Positions 17,377 to 26,013 of a stretch of 64,000 bases of DNA are shown in pieces. Each line of letters starts with the position of its first letter. Position 1 is the stretch's first letter. Source of the DNA: Bacteroidaceae bacterium (GTDB taxonomy: Bacteria; Bacteroidota; Bacteroidia; Bacteroidales; Bacteroidaceae); contig JAFSKR010000064.1 in the NCBI GenBank assembly GCA_017448825.1, positions 1 to 64,000 on the forward strand, in the 5' to 3' direction. A model generated the notes under the pieces. The model made no database searches. It had not been told where the DNA came from and saw only the letters and a program-made list of their open reading frames with translations. A program made the position numbers and the translations under genes.

Positions 17377-20300
17377 ATGAAACGAACAATTACCACCATA
17401 TTGTGTGCAGCACTGCTTGCACTGGGTGTGAATGCCCAGGTAGTGCGCCTCTACACCAACCAACATGGCCTGAAGACCAACAATTGTTATAGCGTCGATA
17501 TTGACTCAAAAGGGTTCGTATGGGTTTCAGGCTCGAACACGCTGGGACTCTTCGATGGCACCCATTTCCAATACCTGCCTACCACAGAAGCCGATCCCCT
17601 CTCGCCACAAGGGGAACGCCCTCTCTTCCAAATGGCATACGGTGTCAAGGAGGTGACCTCTTCTGATGCCCTAAGAGATGGGAATAATACTACCCAAAGA
17701 AACAACACAAAAGATGATGCCGACGGGAAATTCTGGGTATGCACTTCCCATGGACTCTTCCTGCTTGATGCCCGACAGATGAACTATCAGCACATCTTCA
17801 TGCAAGAAATAGAAGACAGCATCTACGGCTATGCCACCAATGCCATCATCGACTATCCGAAGGAACATTACAAACTGGTGACCACAGACGGATTTAACAC
17901 CTATGTGCTCAACACCCAGACATTGAAGGTGGATCAGAAACTGACCGACCAACTCAACGGCATCATCCAAGAGTCCTTCGTCACCCTCCCCCTCATCGAC
18001 AAACAAGGACGCCTGTGGGTTGCCACCAAACAGGCACCCCTCATCTGCATCGACCTCAAGACACTCAAACGGCATGACATTCAATACACTCCCGCTGCTG
18101 CAGCCATGATTCGCAACTGCACCGTAAATGCCCTGCTTGAAACCGACAAAGGCTTGATGATAGGCACCAACTACGGCCTGTTCACCTACGATGAGGCACA
18201 AAACATGGTTGAGGTGGCACCCATCACCCTGCCAGACGGAGCCAGCAGCGAATCGCTCTGCATCAGTTGCATCATCCGCACACATGATGGGCGCATCCTC
18301 ATCGGTACTGATGGAAGAGGCATCTGGCAATACAAGAAACAAAAGGGCATACACACCATGACCCCCATGTATGACCAAGTGGCAGACCTCGACCTCTCTT
18401 ATGGAAAAGTGAAAGACATGAAAGAAGACCACCGAGGCAACGTCATCGCTGTCTTCCTACAAAAAGGTCTCGTTGTCATCCCACCACAGAACGACTGCTT
18501 CCACTACCATCCCATCTCTCCGCAAGCCAACGGCAAAAATGCCACCAGCGTCACTTCGATGGCAATTGATGCCAACGAAAACTATTGGGTGGGCACCGAC
18601 GGATGCGGGGTCTTCACCACCAACGGGATGCACCTCTCCACGGCCCACCCCGTGAACGAAGGACTGCGTTCCATGCTGGTGCAAGACATCAAAATTGACA
18701 AGCATGGTACCGTGTGGGTAGCCACCTTCGGAGGAGGTGTACAATATTTCGAAAGCGGCAGATGGGTCACCACATGGCTTGACACACTGAAACATGAACT
18801 CGTCATGACCATGTTCTATAACCCCGACACCGACCAGATGCTCATCGGCACCAATGGCAACGGCATCCTGTGCGCCGACATCGCCAGCCGAACAGTCACA
18901 CGCATGGACATCCCCTTCTCCTATAACCCGTGGCTCAACTCCCTCCTGCAAGACACCAACCAAACCCTATGGATGGGTACCAGCAGCGGACTCTACTACT
19001 ATAACCCCAAGACCCGCAAGCACAACGAACTGAAACTGGGCGACACACGCATCTGCAATGCCAGCGCCATCCAGCAAGACGGCGACCACATCCTTGTGGC
19101 CACCGATGACGGACTCCTCATCTACAACCCAAAGACCCAAGAGAAACAACTCATCGGCAAAGAACAAGGACTCAGCAACCTCATCACCCGCTCCATCACC
19201 GTCACCCCCACCCACATCTGGCTTGCCACGCGCACCAACATCGTCTCAATCGACAAGCAGACACACAATCTCTGCAACTACTCCTCTTTCAGCGGCTATC
19301 AGATAGGTGAATTCCACCGCAACGCCTCCCTCCTGCCTGGACATGGCTACGTCCTCTTCGGAGGCGACAACGGCATCATCTGCTTCACCCCACGACTCAT
19401 CAACGATCGCCCTGCCACCCTCAACCACGTCTATTTCACCAACTTCCTCACCTCACGGCACACCGAGACACTCGATGCCAACATCTTATACGCACAAAAT
19501 ATCTACCTCAAACCCAACAACAACACCTTCACCATCGAGTTCTCCTGCGTGGAAATCAGCGACCCTGAACGCATCCACTACGAATACATCCTCGAAGGAC
19601 ACGACGACGGGTGGCATACCGACATCACCTCACCCCACGCACGCTATTCATCCCTCCCCTCTGGACGATACACCTTCCGTGTGCGTGCTTATCTCGAGGA
19701 CAACCCCAGTTCCTACACCGAAAACACCATCACCATCCATATCGCCGCACCTTGGTACGCCACCTGGTGGGCATTCCTCCTCTACACCCTCATCCTCCTT
19801 GCCATCGCATGGTTCATCTACCAGCAACTTCAGGCACGCAAGCAACAAAAGGAGCAACTGCGCCGCTCAGCAGAGCAAGACCGCATGAAAGAAGCCAAAC
19901 TGCGCCTCTTCACCTCCATCACCCACGAACTGCGCTCGCCCCTCACCATGATAGAGTCCCCTCTGCGCCAACTCATGGCAGAAGACACCAATGAGGCCCA
20001 CCAGTCACTCTACACCGTCATGCAGCGCAACTGCGACCGACTGCTTGGCATCGTCAAACAAATCACAGACATTCGCAAGATAGACTCTGGACAACTCACC
20101 CTCCACCTCCAAGAACAAGACTACGTCACCTATAGCGACCAAGTCTTCCAGCAGTTCAAGGGAGTAGCCACCGTCAAAGACATCCACTTCGGCATCCATC
20201 ATCAAGCAGAGGAACTCCCCATGATGATAGACACCACACACTTCGAGAAAATCATCACTAACCTCCTTTCCAATGCCTTCAAGTTCACACCAGAAGGAGG

Positions 20301-21459
20301 CACCATCATCGCCACCAGCGGCATCGTGGGCGGACAAGTAGAACTGCGCTTCTACAACAGCGGTTCCCACTTTGCCGACGAAGACCTTGCCCACCTTTGG
20401 GAACGCTTCTACCAAGGCACCGCCTCCAGCGAATCCACAGGCTCAGGCATCGGGCTCAACCTTGTCTATGAACTCGTCCGACTCCACCACGGCACCATCC
20501 AGGCACACAACGTCAACCAACCACCTATCACTGTCAGCGACAGCACCACCCCCTCTGAACAGTCGAAAGGTACACCGACAGACACCTCTGGCGTCGAGTT
20601 CATTCTACATTTCCCCACCTACAATCTCCCCTCCGCCACCTCATCAGGCAGCAGCCAGGCACGTCCCACCGTCCTGCTCGTCGATGACGACACTGAACTT
20701 GCCACCTACATCACCTCGCAACTACAGCGCGACTACACTATCGTCTATGCCACATCAGGCAACAGTGCATGGAAGAAAGTGCTCGCTGGGCGACCCGATG
20801 TCGTAGTCACCGACTATCGAATGCCCGACGGCAATGGCATCGAACTGTGCCAACAAATCAAGAATAACCCTGAAACACTCAACACACCCGTCATCATGTT
20901 GACAGGCGAAGGCGATGAAACACTCCAACTCCACAGCCTCAACCTTCAAGTCGAGCACTATCTGGAAAAACCTGTCAACCTCCCCATGCTGCGCTCCGCT
21001 ATCCAGCAAGTCCTCCGTGTGCGCGAAAACCTGCGCAACAAGGCACGCCGCACCGAGATAGTCAGCGAAACACCCAAACCTGTCATCGAAAACGCCGAAG
21101 ACAAACTCTTCCTCCGTATCAACGACGCCATACGCCACCACCTCGACGACTCCGAGTTCTCCGTACAGCAACTCTCCGAAGAAGTGGGCATCAGCCGAGT
21201 GCATCTCAACCGCAAGATGAAAGAACGCTACGGCATCTCCCCCAACCTCTTCATCAAGTCCTTCCGCCTCAAGCAAGCCGCCTACCTCCTCGTCCACAAC
21301 AGTGTCAACGTCTCCGAAGTAGCCTATACCGTCGGCTTCTCCTCCCATAGCTACTTCACCACATCCTTCCACGACTACTTCGGTATGTCGCCCAAAGAAT
21401 TTGTCACCTTCTACACTCAACCCGAAAATACAGAAGCCCTCGACAAACTCCTACAGTAA
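17377..21459 (+). CDS. Hybrid two-component system sensor/AraC regulator
   Basis: 1,360 residues combining sensor and regulator in one inner-membrane protein, the usual controller of Bacteroidales polysaccharide genes. In order: signal peptide (1-21), periplasmic propeller of 'reg_prop' repeats (GKFWVCTSHGLFL, TVWVATFGGGVQYF, TLWMGTSSGLYYYN), Y_Y_Y domain (about 690-790), membrane segment (about 795-815), histidine kinase with His850 in THELRSPLTM, HATPase, receiver with Asp1103-1105 and phospho-acceptor Asp1146, and a C-terminal AraC helix-turn-helix (about 1250-1345). Residues about 72-115 (PLSPQGE and an Asn/Thr-rich stretch) look like an insertion between two propeller blades. A TTG at 17,374 is less likely to be the start. 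Adjacent GH3 and GH16 genes are plausible targets. Confidence 0.93.
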   Translation: MKRTITTILCAALLALGVNAQVVRLYTNQHGLKTNNCYSVDIDSKGFVWVSGSNTLGLFDGTHFQYLPTTEADPLSPQGERPLFQMAYGVKEVTSSDALRDGNNTTQRNNTKDDADGKFWVCTSHGLFLLDARQMNYQHIFMQEIEDSIYGYATNAIIDYPKEHYKLVTTDGFNTYVLNTQTLKVDQKLTDQLNGIIQESFVTLPLIDKQGRLWVATKQAPLICIDLKTLKRHDIQYTPAAAAMIRNCTVNALLETDKGLMIGTNYGLFTYDEAQNMVEVAPITLPDGASSESLCISCIIRTHDGRILIGTDGRGIWQYKKQKGIHTMTPMYDQVADLDLSYGKVKDMKEDHRGNVIAVFLQKGLVVIPPQNDCFHYHPISPQANGKNATSVTSMAIDANENYWVGTDGCGVFTTNGMHLSTAHPVNEGLRSMLVQDIKIDKHGTVWVATFGGGVQYFESGRWVTTWLDTLKHELVMTMFYNPDTDQMLIGTNGNGILCADIASRTVTRMDIPFSYNPWLNSLLQDTNQTLWMGTSSGLYYYNPKTRKHNELKLGDTRICNASAIQQDGDHILVATDDGLLIYNPKTQEKQLIGKEQGLSNLITRSITVTPTHIWLATRTNIVSIDKQTHNLCNYSSFSGYQIGEFHRNASLLPGHGYVLFGGDNGIICFTPRLINDRPATLNHVYFTNFLTSRHTETLDANILYAQNIYLKPNNNTFTIEFSCVEISDPERIHYEYILEGHDDGWHTDITSPHARYSSLPSGRYTFRVRAYLEDNPSSYTENTITIHIAAPWYATWWAFLLYTLILLAIAWFIYQQLQARKQQKEQLRRSAEQDRMKEAKLRLFTSITHELRSPLTMIESPLRQLMAEDTNEAHQSLYTVMQRNCDRLLGIVKQITDIRKIDSGQLTLHLQEQDYVTYSDQVFQQFKGVATVKDIHFGIHHQAEELPMMIDTTHFEKIITNLLSNAFKFTPEGGTIIATSGIVGGQVELRFYNSGSHFADEDLAHLWERFYQGTASSESTGSGIGLNLVYELVRLHHGTIQAHNVNQPPITVSDSTTPSEQSKGTPTDTSGVEFILHFPTYNLPSATSSGSSQARPTVLLVDDDTELATYITSQLQRDYTIVYATSGNSAWKKVLAGRPDVVVTDYRMPDGNGIELCQQIKNNPETLNTPVIMLTGEGDETLQLHSLNLQVEHYLEKPVNLPMLRSAIQQVLRVRENLRNKARRTEIVSETPKPVIENAEDKLFLRINDAIRHHLDDSEFSVQQLSEEVGISRVHLNRKMKERYGISPNLFIKSFRLKQAAYLLVHNSVNVSEVAYTVGFSSHSYFTTSFHDYFGMSPKEFVTFYTQPENTEALDKLLQ

Positions 21460-21548
21460 AAAAATCACACCAAAATCGTGCCTGTCATGCTGCGCTTCTT
21501 CGCAACGCCTGTGCCCGTCATTTGGTAAGTCATCGAATCAGGGGCAAA

Positions 21549-22448
21549 CTACGGCGCAGGGGCACTGAGGACATGGCTATGGTGAGGTGTGGCCTGCTGA
21601 TACACACGCACATAATCAATCTCGTACTTTATCGGTAAGGCTGAGTCGTCAATCTCGCCACCGTTGTCGCCTCCGAGGGCAAGATTGAGCAGGAGGTATT
21701 GCGGACGTGTGAAGGGGTTAATGTTTTTGCCAATGGAACCATTGACTATTTGGCTCATGGGAATGTCGTTGAGCTGTTCGTCGTCAAGATAAATGCGGAT
21801 GGCTTCGGGCGACCAATCCATGCGCCACAAGTGAAACTGCTCTGCCCACTGAGGGTCTTTCTCCGTAAAATGGCTGAAAGGTATCTTCTTCGAGTTCCAC
21901 ACGGCGCTGTAGGGCTGGTCGTTGCCCCAAGCTGCATTGGCCAAGATGTGGGGCACACCCTCGATGCGGTAGTACTCCATCACGTCAATCTCCCCACACG
22001 AAGGCCAGGGCATCCCCTCCCCCAACAGCCAGATGGCTGGCCATGCACCACCAGCCGTGGGTATCTTGGCACGCACTTCGAGACGACCATAGAGGAAAGA
22101 AAAGGATTTTCGTGTTGTCAATGAGGAGGCGGTATATTCGATGAACTCCCGTCCGCTGCGCCAGTCCCTCATCCCTTCCGACCAATAACGTGGATTCTTT
22201 TTCTGCTCCTTTCTCGCCTCAATCACCAGACAACCGTCCTTCTGGTAGACATTCTCCCCTTGATACCACTGCGCCTCATGATTCCTCACAAAGCCCTCTT
22301 CGGGTTCCCACACCTCATGGTTGTAGTCGCCCTCCGTGTTAAACTCGTCACTCCAAACAAGTGTCCACTCACCCTGTACCTGTGCCGACAAGGGCAGTCC
22401 CATTATCAGCACCCCAATGGCTGCCAGCCACAATGCTCTCTTGTTCAT
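21549..22448 (-). CDS. GH16 endo-beta-glucanase (laminarinase-like)
   Basis: 299 residues, with a signal peptide ending near LSAQ (23). The GH16 active-site signature E-x-D-x-x-E is intact (Glu153, Asp155, Glu158 in CGEIDVMEYY), preceded by the conserved GAWPAIWLL, and the family's C-terminal YEIDYVRVYQ. Such enzymes cleave beta-1,3 or mixed-linkage beta-glucans; laminarinase or licheninase activity is likely. No lipobox is seen. The ATG at 22,448 was chosen over the TTG at 22,454 because the signal peptide starts there. It follows the HU-like gene by 7 nt and is convergent with the hybrid regulator. Confidence 0.9.
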   Translation of the reverse strand: MNKRALWLAAIGVLIMGLPLSAQVQGEWTLVWSDEFNTEGDYNHEVWEPEEGFVRNHEAQWYQGENVYQKDGCLVIEARKEQKKNPRYWSEGMRDWRSGREFIEYTASSLTTRKSFSFLYGRLEVRAKIPTAGGAWPAIWLLGEGMPWPSCGEIDVMEYYRIEGVPHILANAAWGNDQPYSAVWNSKKIPFSHFTEKDPQWAEQFHLWRMDWSPEAIRIYLDDEQLNDIPMSQIVNGSIGKNINPFTRPQYLLLNLALGGDNGGEIDDSALPIKYEIDYVRVYQQATPHHSHVLSAPAP

Positions 22449-22455
22449 AGTCAAA

Positions 22456-22893
22456 TCATTTTTTCAGTCCCAGAATATCCACGATGTTCATGCGGATGTT
22501 CTTCTTGTTGCAGGCGGCTTTCAGCCGTCTTTTCGGGTAGAAGCGGAGGCGGCAACGTTTCACACTTTCCTCATTCGCCTCCTCTGCCATCTCCACCACC
22601 TTACTGTTCAGATTCACACTGAATGTGCCCAGATAAGGCACCTGCACCGAATGCCCATTAGCACAGAAATAGTCAATCGCGTCGAAAAGCGCTTCTTGAG
22701 CCAGTATAATGGAACTTTCTGGCACATGAGACGCCTGTGCAGCATACTGCGTGATATCCTCATCCGTGATGGTCGCTCCCCTTGACCAATGCAGACGGTA
22801 CTTCTCTGGCTGTCCCTCCATGTAGTAGAGCTTCACCTTCTCGGGGTACATCGTGATAGCCCCCTTCGGTCCTGATGTCGTTGTTTTCATCAT
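22456..22893 (-). CDS. HU-like DNA-binding protein, Bacteroidetes type (second copy)
   Basis: 145 residues from the ATG at 22,893 (a GTG at 22,935 would overlap the upstream gene and adds residues with no family look). It resembles the HU/IHF-related proteins with an extra N-terminal domain that are abundant in Bacteroidetes: an amino-terminal strand segment (VKLYYMEGQPEKYRLHW), then helices with ITDEDITQYAAQASHV, and the beta-arm core VPYLGTFSVNLNSK. It probably binds and bends DNA. It lies between another HU-like gene and GH16, 7 nt from the latter. Confidence 0.8.
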   Translation of the reverse strand: MMKTTTSGPKGAITMYPEKVKLYYMEGQPEKYRLHWSRGATITDEDITQYAAQASHVPESSIILAQEALFDAIDYFCANGHSVQVPYLGTFSVNLNSKVVEMAEEANEESVKRCRLRFYPKRRLKAACNKKNIRMNIVDILGLKK

Positions 22894-22924
22894 ATTTAAG
22901 TTTAGCAAATTTTCTATTTGAAGT

Positions 22925-23323
22925 TTACTTATCACTCAATGACTCATACTTTCTCAACTGAGCCTTTCCCAACAGATTCTTAATGTCAGCACTGGGCGTG
23001 AAGCACAACGTCGTCCGCTTCACCGTGTCAGCCAGACACTCCTCAGGCGTATCCACACACGTGTTCTCCACCTTCAGGTGAAACTTCCCGAATTTCCCGA
23101 ACGACACCCTGTGCCCATTGATGACATAGAATTGGATGGCATCCGCAATCGCCATCGTGCAAGCCCTCACCATACTTTGAGGAATTTGCGCCGAGTTCAA
23201 AATATATGCCACCAAGTCATCCTCTGTGATGATGCCCTGACTCAGAAACTGCACTTTGTACCCCCGAACCTTTCGTTTGTACAAGTCCAGATTCACCTTC
23301 TTCACTCTGTACTGAAGTCCCAT
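22925..23323 (-). CDS. HU-like DNA-binding protein, Bacteroidetes type (first copy)
   Basis: 132 residues with the same layout as the downstream paralogue: an N-terminal strand region (VNLDLYKRKVRGYKVQF), the helical ITEDDLVAYILNSAQIPQ, and HU core FGKFGKFHLKVE followed by a charged tail. Gene order on the minus strand is this gene, the second HU-like gene (gap 31 nt), then GH16. A well-formed promoter and a symmetric repeat array lie upstream. Confidence 0.82.
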   Translation of the reverse strand: MGLQYRVKKVNLDLYKRKVRGYKVQFLSQGIITEDDLVAYILNSAQIPQSMVRACTMAIADAIQFYVINGHRVSFGKFGKFHLKVENTCVDTPEECLADTVKRTTLCFTPSADIKNLLGKAQLRKYESLSDK

Positions 23324-23435
23324 AACCTTGTCCTCCTTTCGTTTAATTCAAATTACGACTCGTTTTATCAATCATTCTTTCCATAGAAGCACCTCTTCCA
23401 TCAAGACGAGCGCACCTCCACATACTATTACGGTA

Positions 23436-23467
23436 CAAAGATAAGCCTTTTATTCCGAATACACAAA
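23436..23467 (-). promoter_or_regulatory. Promoter of the HU-HU-GH16 operon
   Basis: On the minus strand TTTTG (plus 23,463-23,467) and TATCTTTG (plus 23,436-23,443) are 19 nt apart, an excellent match to the Bacteroidetes consensus. It is about 113 nt from the first HU-like start and only 3 nt from the repeat array at 23,471-23,554. Confidence 0.8.
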
Positions 23468-23470
23468 ACA

Positions 23471-23554
23471 ATTTAGCTTGAATACAACTTTTGATTTAGC
23501 TTGATTATACTTTAGTGTATTCAAGCCAAATTGATTTGTGTATTCAAGCTAAAT
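23471..23554. promoter_or_regulatory. Symmetric array of four inverted 10-bp motifs (candidate operator)
   Basis: ATTTAGCTTG occurs at 23,471-23,480 and 23,494-23,503; its complement-type forms CAAGCCAAAT (one mismatch) and CAAGCTAAAT are at 23,522-23,531 and 23,545-23,554. Spacing within each pair is exactly 23 nt and the whole array is symmetric about 23,512.5. The outer pair extends to a perfect 16-bp inverted repeat. The setting upstream of the HU operon promoter suggests a regulator or nucleoid-protein binding site. Confidence 0.75.
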
Positions 23555-23737
23555 ATATTCATCTTAATTGGCTATAACAAACAACTTTATGCCGTATCAT
23601 TCACAGAAAGTATTCGCAGCAATTTGTAGAGACCATTTTTTTGAATAATTGTAACAAAAAAGGGGACAAATCGCAATAAAGCATCTTTGTTTATTAAATA
23701 TTGCGGCTTTCTGTGTGCCGTTTTCAGATAAAATGCG

Positions 23738-23745
23738 TATCTTTG
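23738..23745 (+). promoter_or_regulatory. -7 element of the DinD-like gene
   Basis: TATCTTTG matches TAnnTTTG exactly, 77 nt before the ATG at 23,822. The -33 region is unclear. Confidence 0.6.
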
Positions 23746-23821
23746 TAACAAACTTTCTCCCCTCAGAAAAAGTGACAATCTTTACTTGTAGAAATGATGT
23801 GGAACTTAGAGGATTGGCGTC

Positions 23822-24196
23822 ATGAAAAAAGAAGAGATACATACTTTGTTTAAGAGCTACGAAGATGCCGTTTGTGTAATTGACGAGACCGAGTGTTGGA
23901 GTGCAAGAGAACTCCAGAAGCTGCTGGGTTATAGTCTCTGGCAAAACTATATTAACGTCATCCATAAGGCCAAGGACTTTGCAGCAGAGATGACCAGCGT
24001 CAATGTACAAGCCAAAGACCTACAAGGTGAGGTGTCTATTACACAAGAGCATATAGATAACAATGCCGCTGTCCGTAAGATGCTCACCGAACGTGACATC
24101 ATTCCAGAGAACTTACCAGCAGCTGAAGATGTCAAAAAAGTAGAAAGGCGTTTGGCGAGCGAGGAAAAGAAGATGATAGGAAAGAGGAAAAAGTAA
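23822..24196 (+). CDS. Shortened DinD-like protein (internal deletion)
   Basis: 124 residues. The N-terminal part (about 25-60, WSARELQKLLGYSLWQNY then VIHKAK) resembles the start of DNA-damage-inducible protein D, a BRO-N-related fold. The C-terminal part (about 72-118, ITQEHIDNNAAVRKML, then IIPENLPAAEDVKKVERR) resembles the end of DinD-type proteins. The family is usually about 270-290 residues, so the central half is missing while the reading frame is kept; the join is near nt 23,990-24,020. DinD of E. coli is an SOS-induced protein that interferes with RecA filaments. Whether this version works is unknown. It has its own promoter and terminator and borders a restriction-modification pair. 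Confidence 0.65.
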   Translation: MKKEEIHTLFKSYEDAVCVIDETECWSARELQKLLGYSLWQNYINVIHKAKDFAAEMTSVNVQAKDLQGEVSITQEHIDNNAAVRKMLTERDIIPENLPAAEDVKKVERRLASEEKKMIGKRKK

Positions 24197-24224
24197 TAAC
24201 AAAATAAGGATATTCACAGATATT

Positions 24225-24254
24225 GATGGTTGTCATTGGCAACCATCATTTTTT
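24225..24254 (+). terminator. Terminator of the DinD-like gene
   Basis: Perfect 8-bp stem GATGGTTG (24,225-24,232) with CAACCATC (24,240-24,247), then a run of T. Confidence 0.85.
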
Positions 24255-24696
24255 TTCAGAAGAATACTTTGTGCTTTACAGAAAAAGGTGTAATTTTGCA
24301 ACGTTTTACCTAAATAGACGCACTTCCTGAAGTCGTACAATAGGTGAACAAACTACATATTAAAAGGCGTTACTGACGCTTTGTTTTTGGTTCTCGAAAC
24401 TTCCACTTTCAGATTTGCAATCGAAAACAATGCAGAGGTGATGCTCATGGGAGTGTAGTATATGCACATCCCAAGTGTGCGGAGGGGCATGCACCCTCAT
24501 GCACACTTTAGGGTGTTCAATATACTTCCTTACGTGGGTGTTTGACTCTGTCCTGTTTATTGCAAAGGTTGTGGAAGACCTCGAGAACGAACAGGCAGAT
24601 GGCAAGCACCTCGTTTTTTGTATGTGGTTTCATAACACAAAACTATAAACAACTGCTTAGAGGTGCGTGGCAGTTTTTCTTGCAAACGTGCATAAA
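24255..24696. other. Non-coding stretch before the restriction-modification pair
   Basis: About 440 nt with no supported plus-strand gene. The minus strand reads open from 24,605 to 24,360 as up to 81 residues rich in His and Cys (HILHSHEHHL), but the start is unclear and I do not recognise it; it may be a gene remnant. Direct and inverted GTGCATG/GCATGCA words occur near 24,470-24,510. It may mark the left edge of the accessory patch. Confidence 0.35.
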
Positions 24697-26013
24697 ATGC
24701 CACGAAACGAAAAAGCATTGATTTCTAAAGGTTTGTCCATGTTCGATGTGGTCAAACGCACAATTGATAAGGCTGTTAAAGGAGTGTTTGATGAAACCTG
24801 CCTTGATGAAGATGGGCATGTTTTATCTTTTAATGAGCAAGTCGCAATTGTCACGCACTATTTGATGCTGAAAGAAAGCGGCATGTTTTGTAGCACTTAT
24901 GAGGGGAAAGGACGCGACATCTTAAAACTGTGGTACGAATTTGCCACAGGGGAATCTTCAGAATTTGAGTCTGAATACATAGCCAGCGAAGACACTTTCT
25001 ATGGAAGTTTCTTTCACAACGTAACATTAGCGCCATTCCATGCACAAGAAAAACCCACATTTCGTTTTATAGATCTTTTTGCGGGTATTGGGGGATTCCG
25101 AATCGCTATGCAGGATTGCGGAGGTGAATGTGTATATTCATCAGAATGGGACGAAAAGGCTCAAAAAACTTACTATGTCAATTTCGGAGAGTTTCCATTT
25201 GGAGATATAACACAAGAGTACAACAAACGTTTGATTCCTGATGGATTTGATGTGTTGTGCGCAGGATTCCCATGTCAAGCCTTTTCAATTGCAGGATATA
25301 GAAAAGGATTTGAAGACACCCGTGGGACATTGTTTTTTGATGTTGCAGAAATTATACGTCGCAAAAAGCCTAAAGCGGTATATTTAGAAAATGTAAAGAA
25401 CCTATATACACACGATAATGGTAAAACTTTTCAAGTAATTAAGAATACGTTGGAAGAATTAGGCTATGTTGTGTATCATAAAGTGATGAACGCAATGGAA
25501 TATGCAAATGTGCCTCAAAACAGAGAGCGTATCTTCATTGTTTGTTTTGATCCTCAACAAGTACCTAATCATACAGAGTTCACTTTCCCTGAAAAAGAAC
25601 CATTGGAACGAACAATACATGACTGCATTGATTACACGAATAAAGAAACGAAACTCTTTTATGGCGACAACATGGGGCATATTGAAGAGATTCGTTCTGG
25701 CGTAAGATCAAAGGATACTATTTATCAATGGAGGCGTCAATATGTCCGAGAAAATAAGAGTAATGTATGTCCAACACTTACGGCCAACATGGGAACAGGA
25801 GGGCATAATGTCCCTTTAATCTTAACAAATGAGGGCATTCGCAAACTATCGCCAAAAGAATGTCTAAATTTTCAAGGATTCCCAGAAGAATATACTTTCC
25901 CTAAAGACATAGCTGATTCTGCAAAATACAAACAAGCAGGGAATTCTGTCGTTGTACCTTTAATCAGAAAAGTATGCAAGAACATCATTACAACAATCTC
26001 CAAGAGTTCTTAG
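24697..26013 (+). CDS. DNA (cytosine-5-)-methyltransferase of a type II R-M system
   Basis: 438 residues from the ATG at 24,697 (an in-frame GTG at 24,667 is possible). The C5-MTase motifs are in order: FIDLFAGIGGF (motif I, 124-134), GFPCQAFS with catalytic Cys193 (IV), ENVKNL from Glu231 (VI), QNRERIFIV (VIII) and QAGNSVVVPL (X). The target recognition region is short. About 120 residues before motif I form an extra N-terminal domain that I do not recognise; M.HhaI-type enzymes start almost at motif I. It methylates cytosine in an unknown site, protecting host DNA from the nuclease encoded next, whose start overlaps by 40 nt. Codon use is AT-richer than the neighbouring genes, which suggests transfer. 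Confidence 0.92.
   Translation: MPRNEKALISKGLSMFDVVKRTIDKAVKGVFDETCLDEDGHVLSFNEQVAIVTHYLMLKESGMFCSTYEGKGRDILKLWYEFATGESSEFESEYIASEDTFYGSFFHNVTLAPFHAQEKPTFRFIDLFAGIGGFRIAMQDCGGECVYSSEWDEKAQKTYYVNFGEFPFGDITQEYNKRLIPDGFDVLCAGFPCQAFSIAGYRKGFEDTRGTLFFDVAEIIRRKKPKAVYLENVKNLYTHDNGKTFQVIKNTLEELGYVVYHKVMNAMEYANVPQNRERIFIVCFDPQQVPNHTEFTFPEKEPLERTIHDCIDYTNKETKLFYGDNMGHIEEIRSGVRSKDTIYQWRRQYVRENKSNVCPTLTANMGTGGHNVPLILTNEGIRKLSPKECLNFQGFPEEYTFPKDIADSAKYKQAGNSVVVPLIRKVCKNIITTISKSS

Noticed and set aside
24360-24605. Minus-strand frame of 81 codons before the R-M pair.
   Set aside because: Unclear start and no family I can name; kept only as part of the non-coding description.
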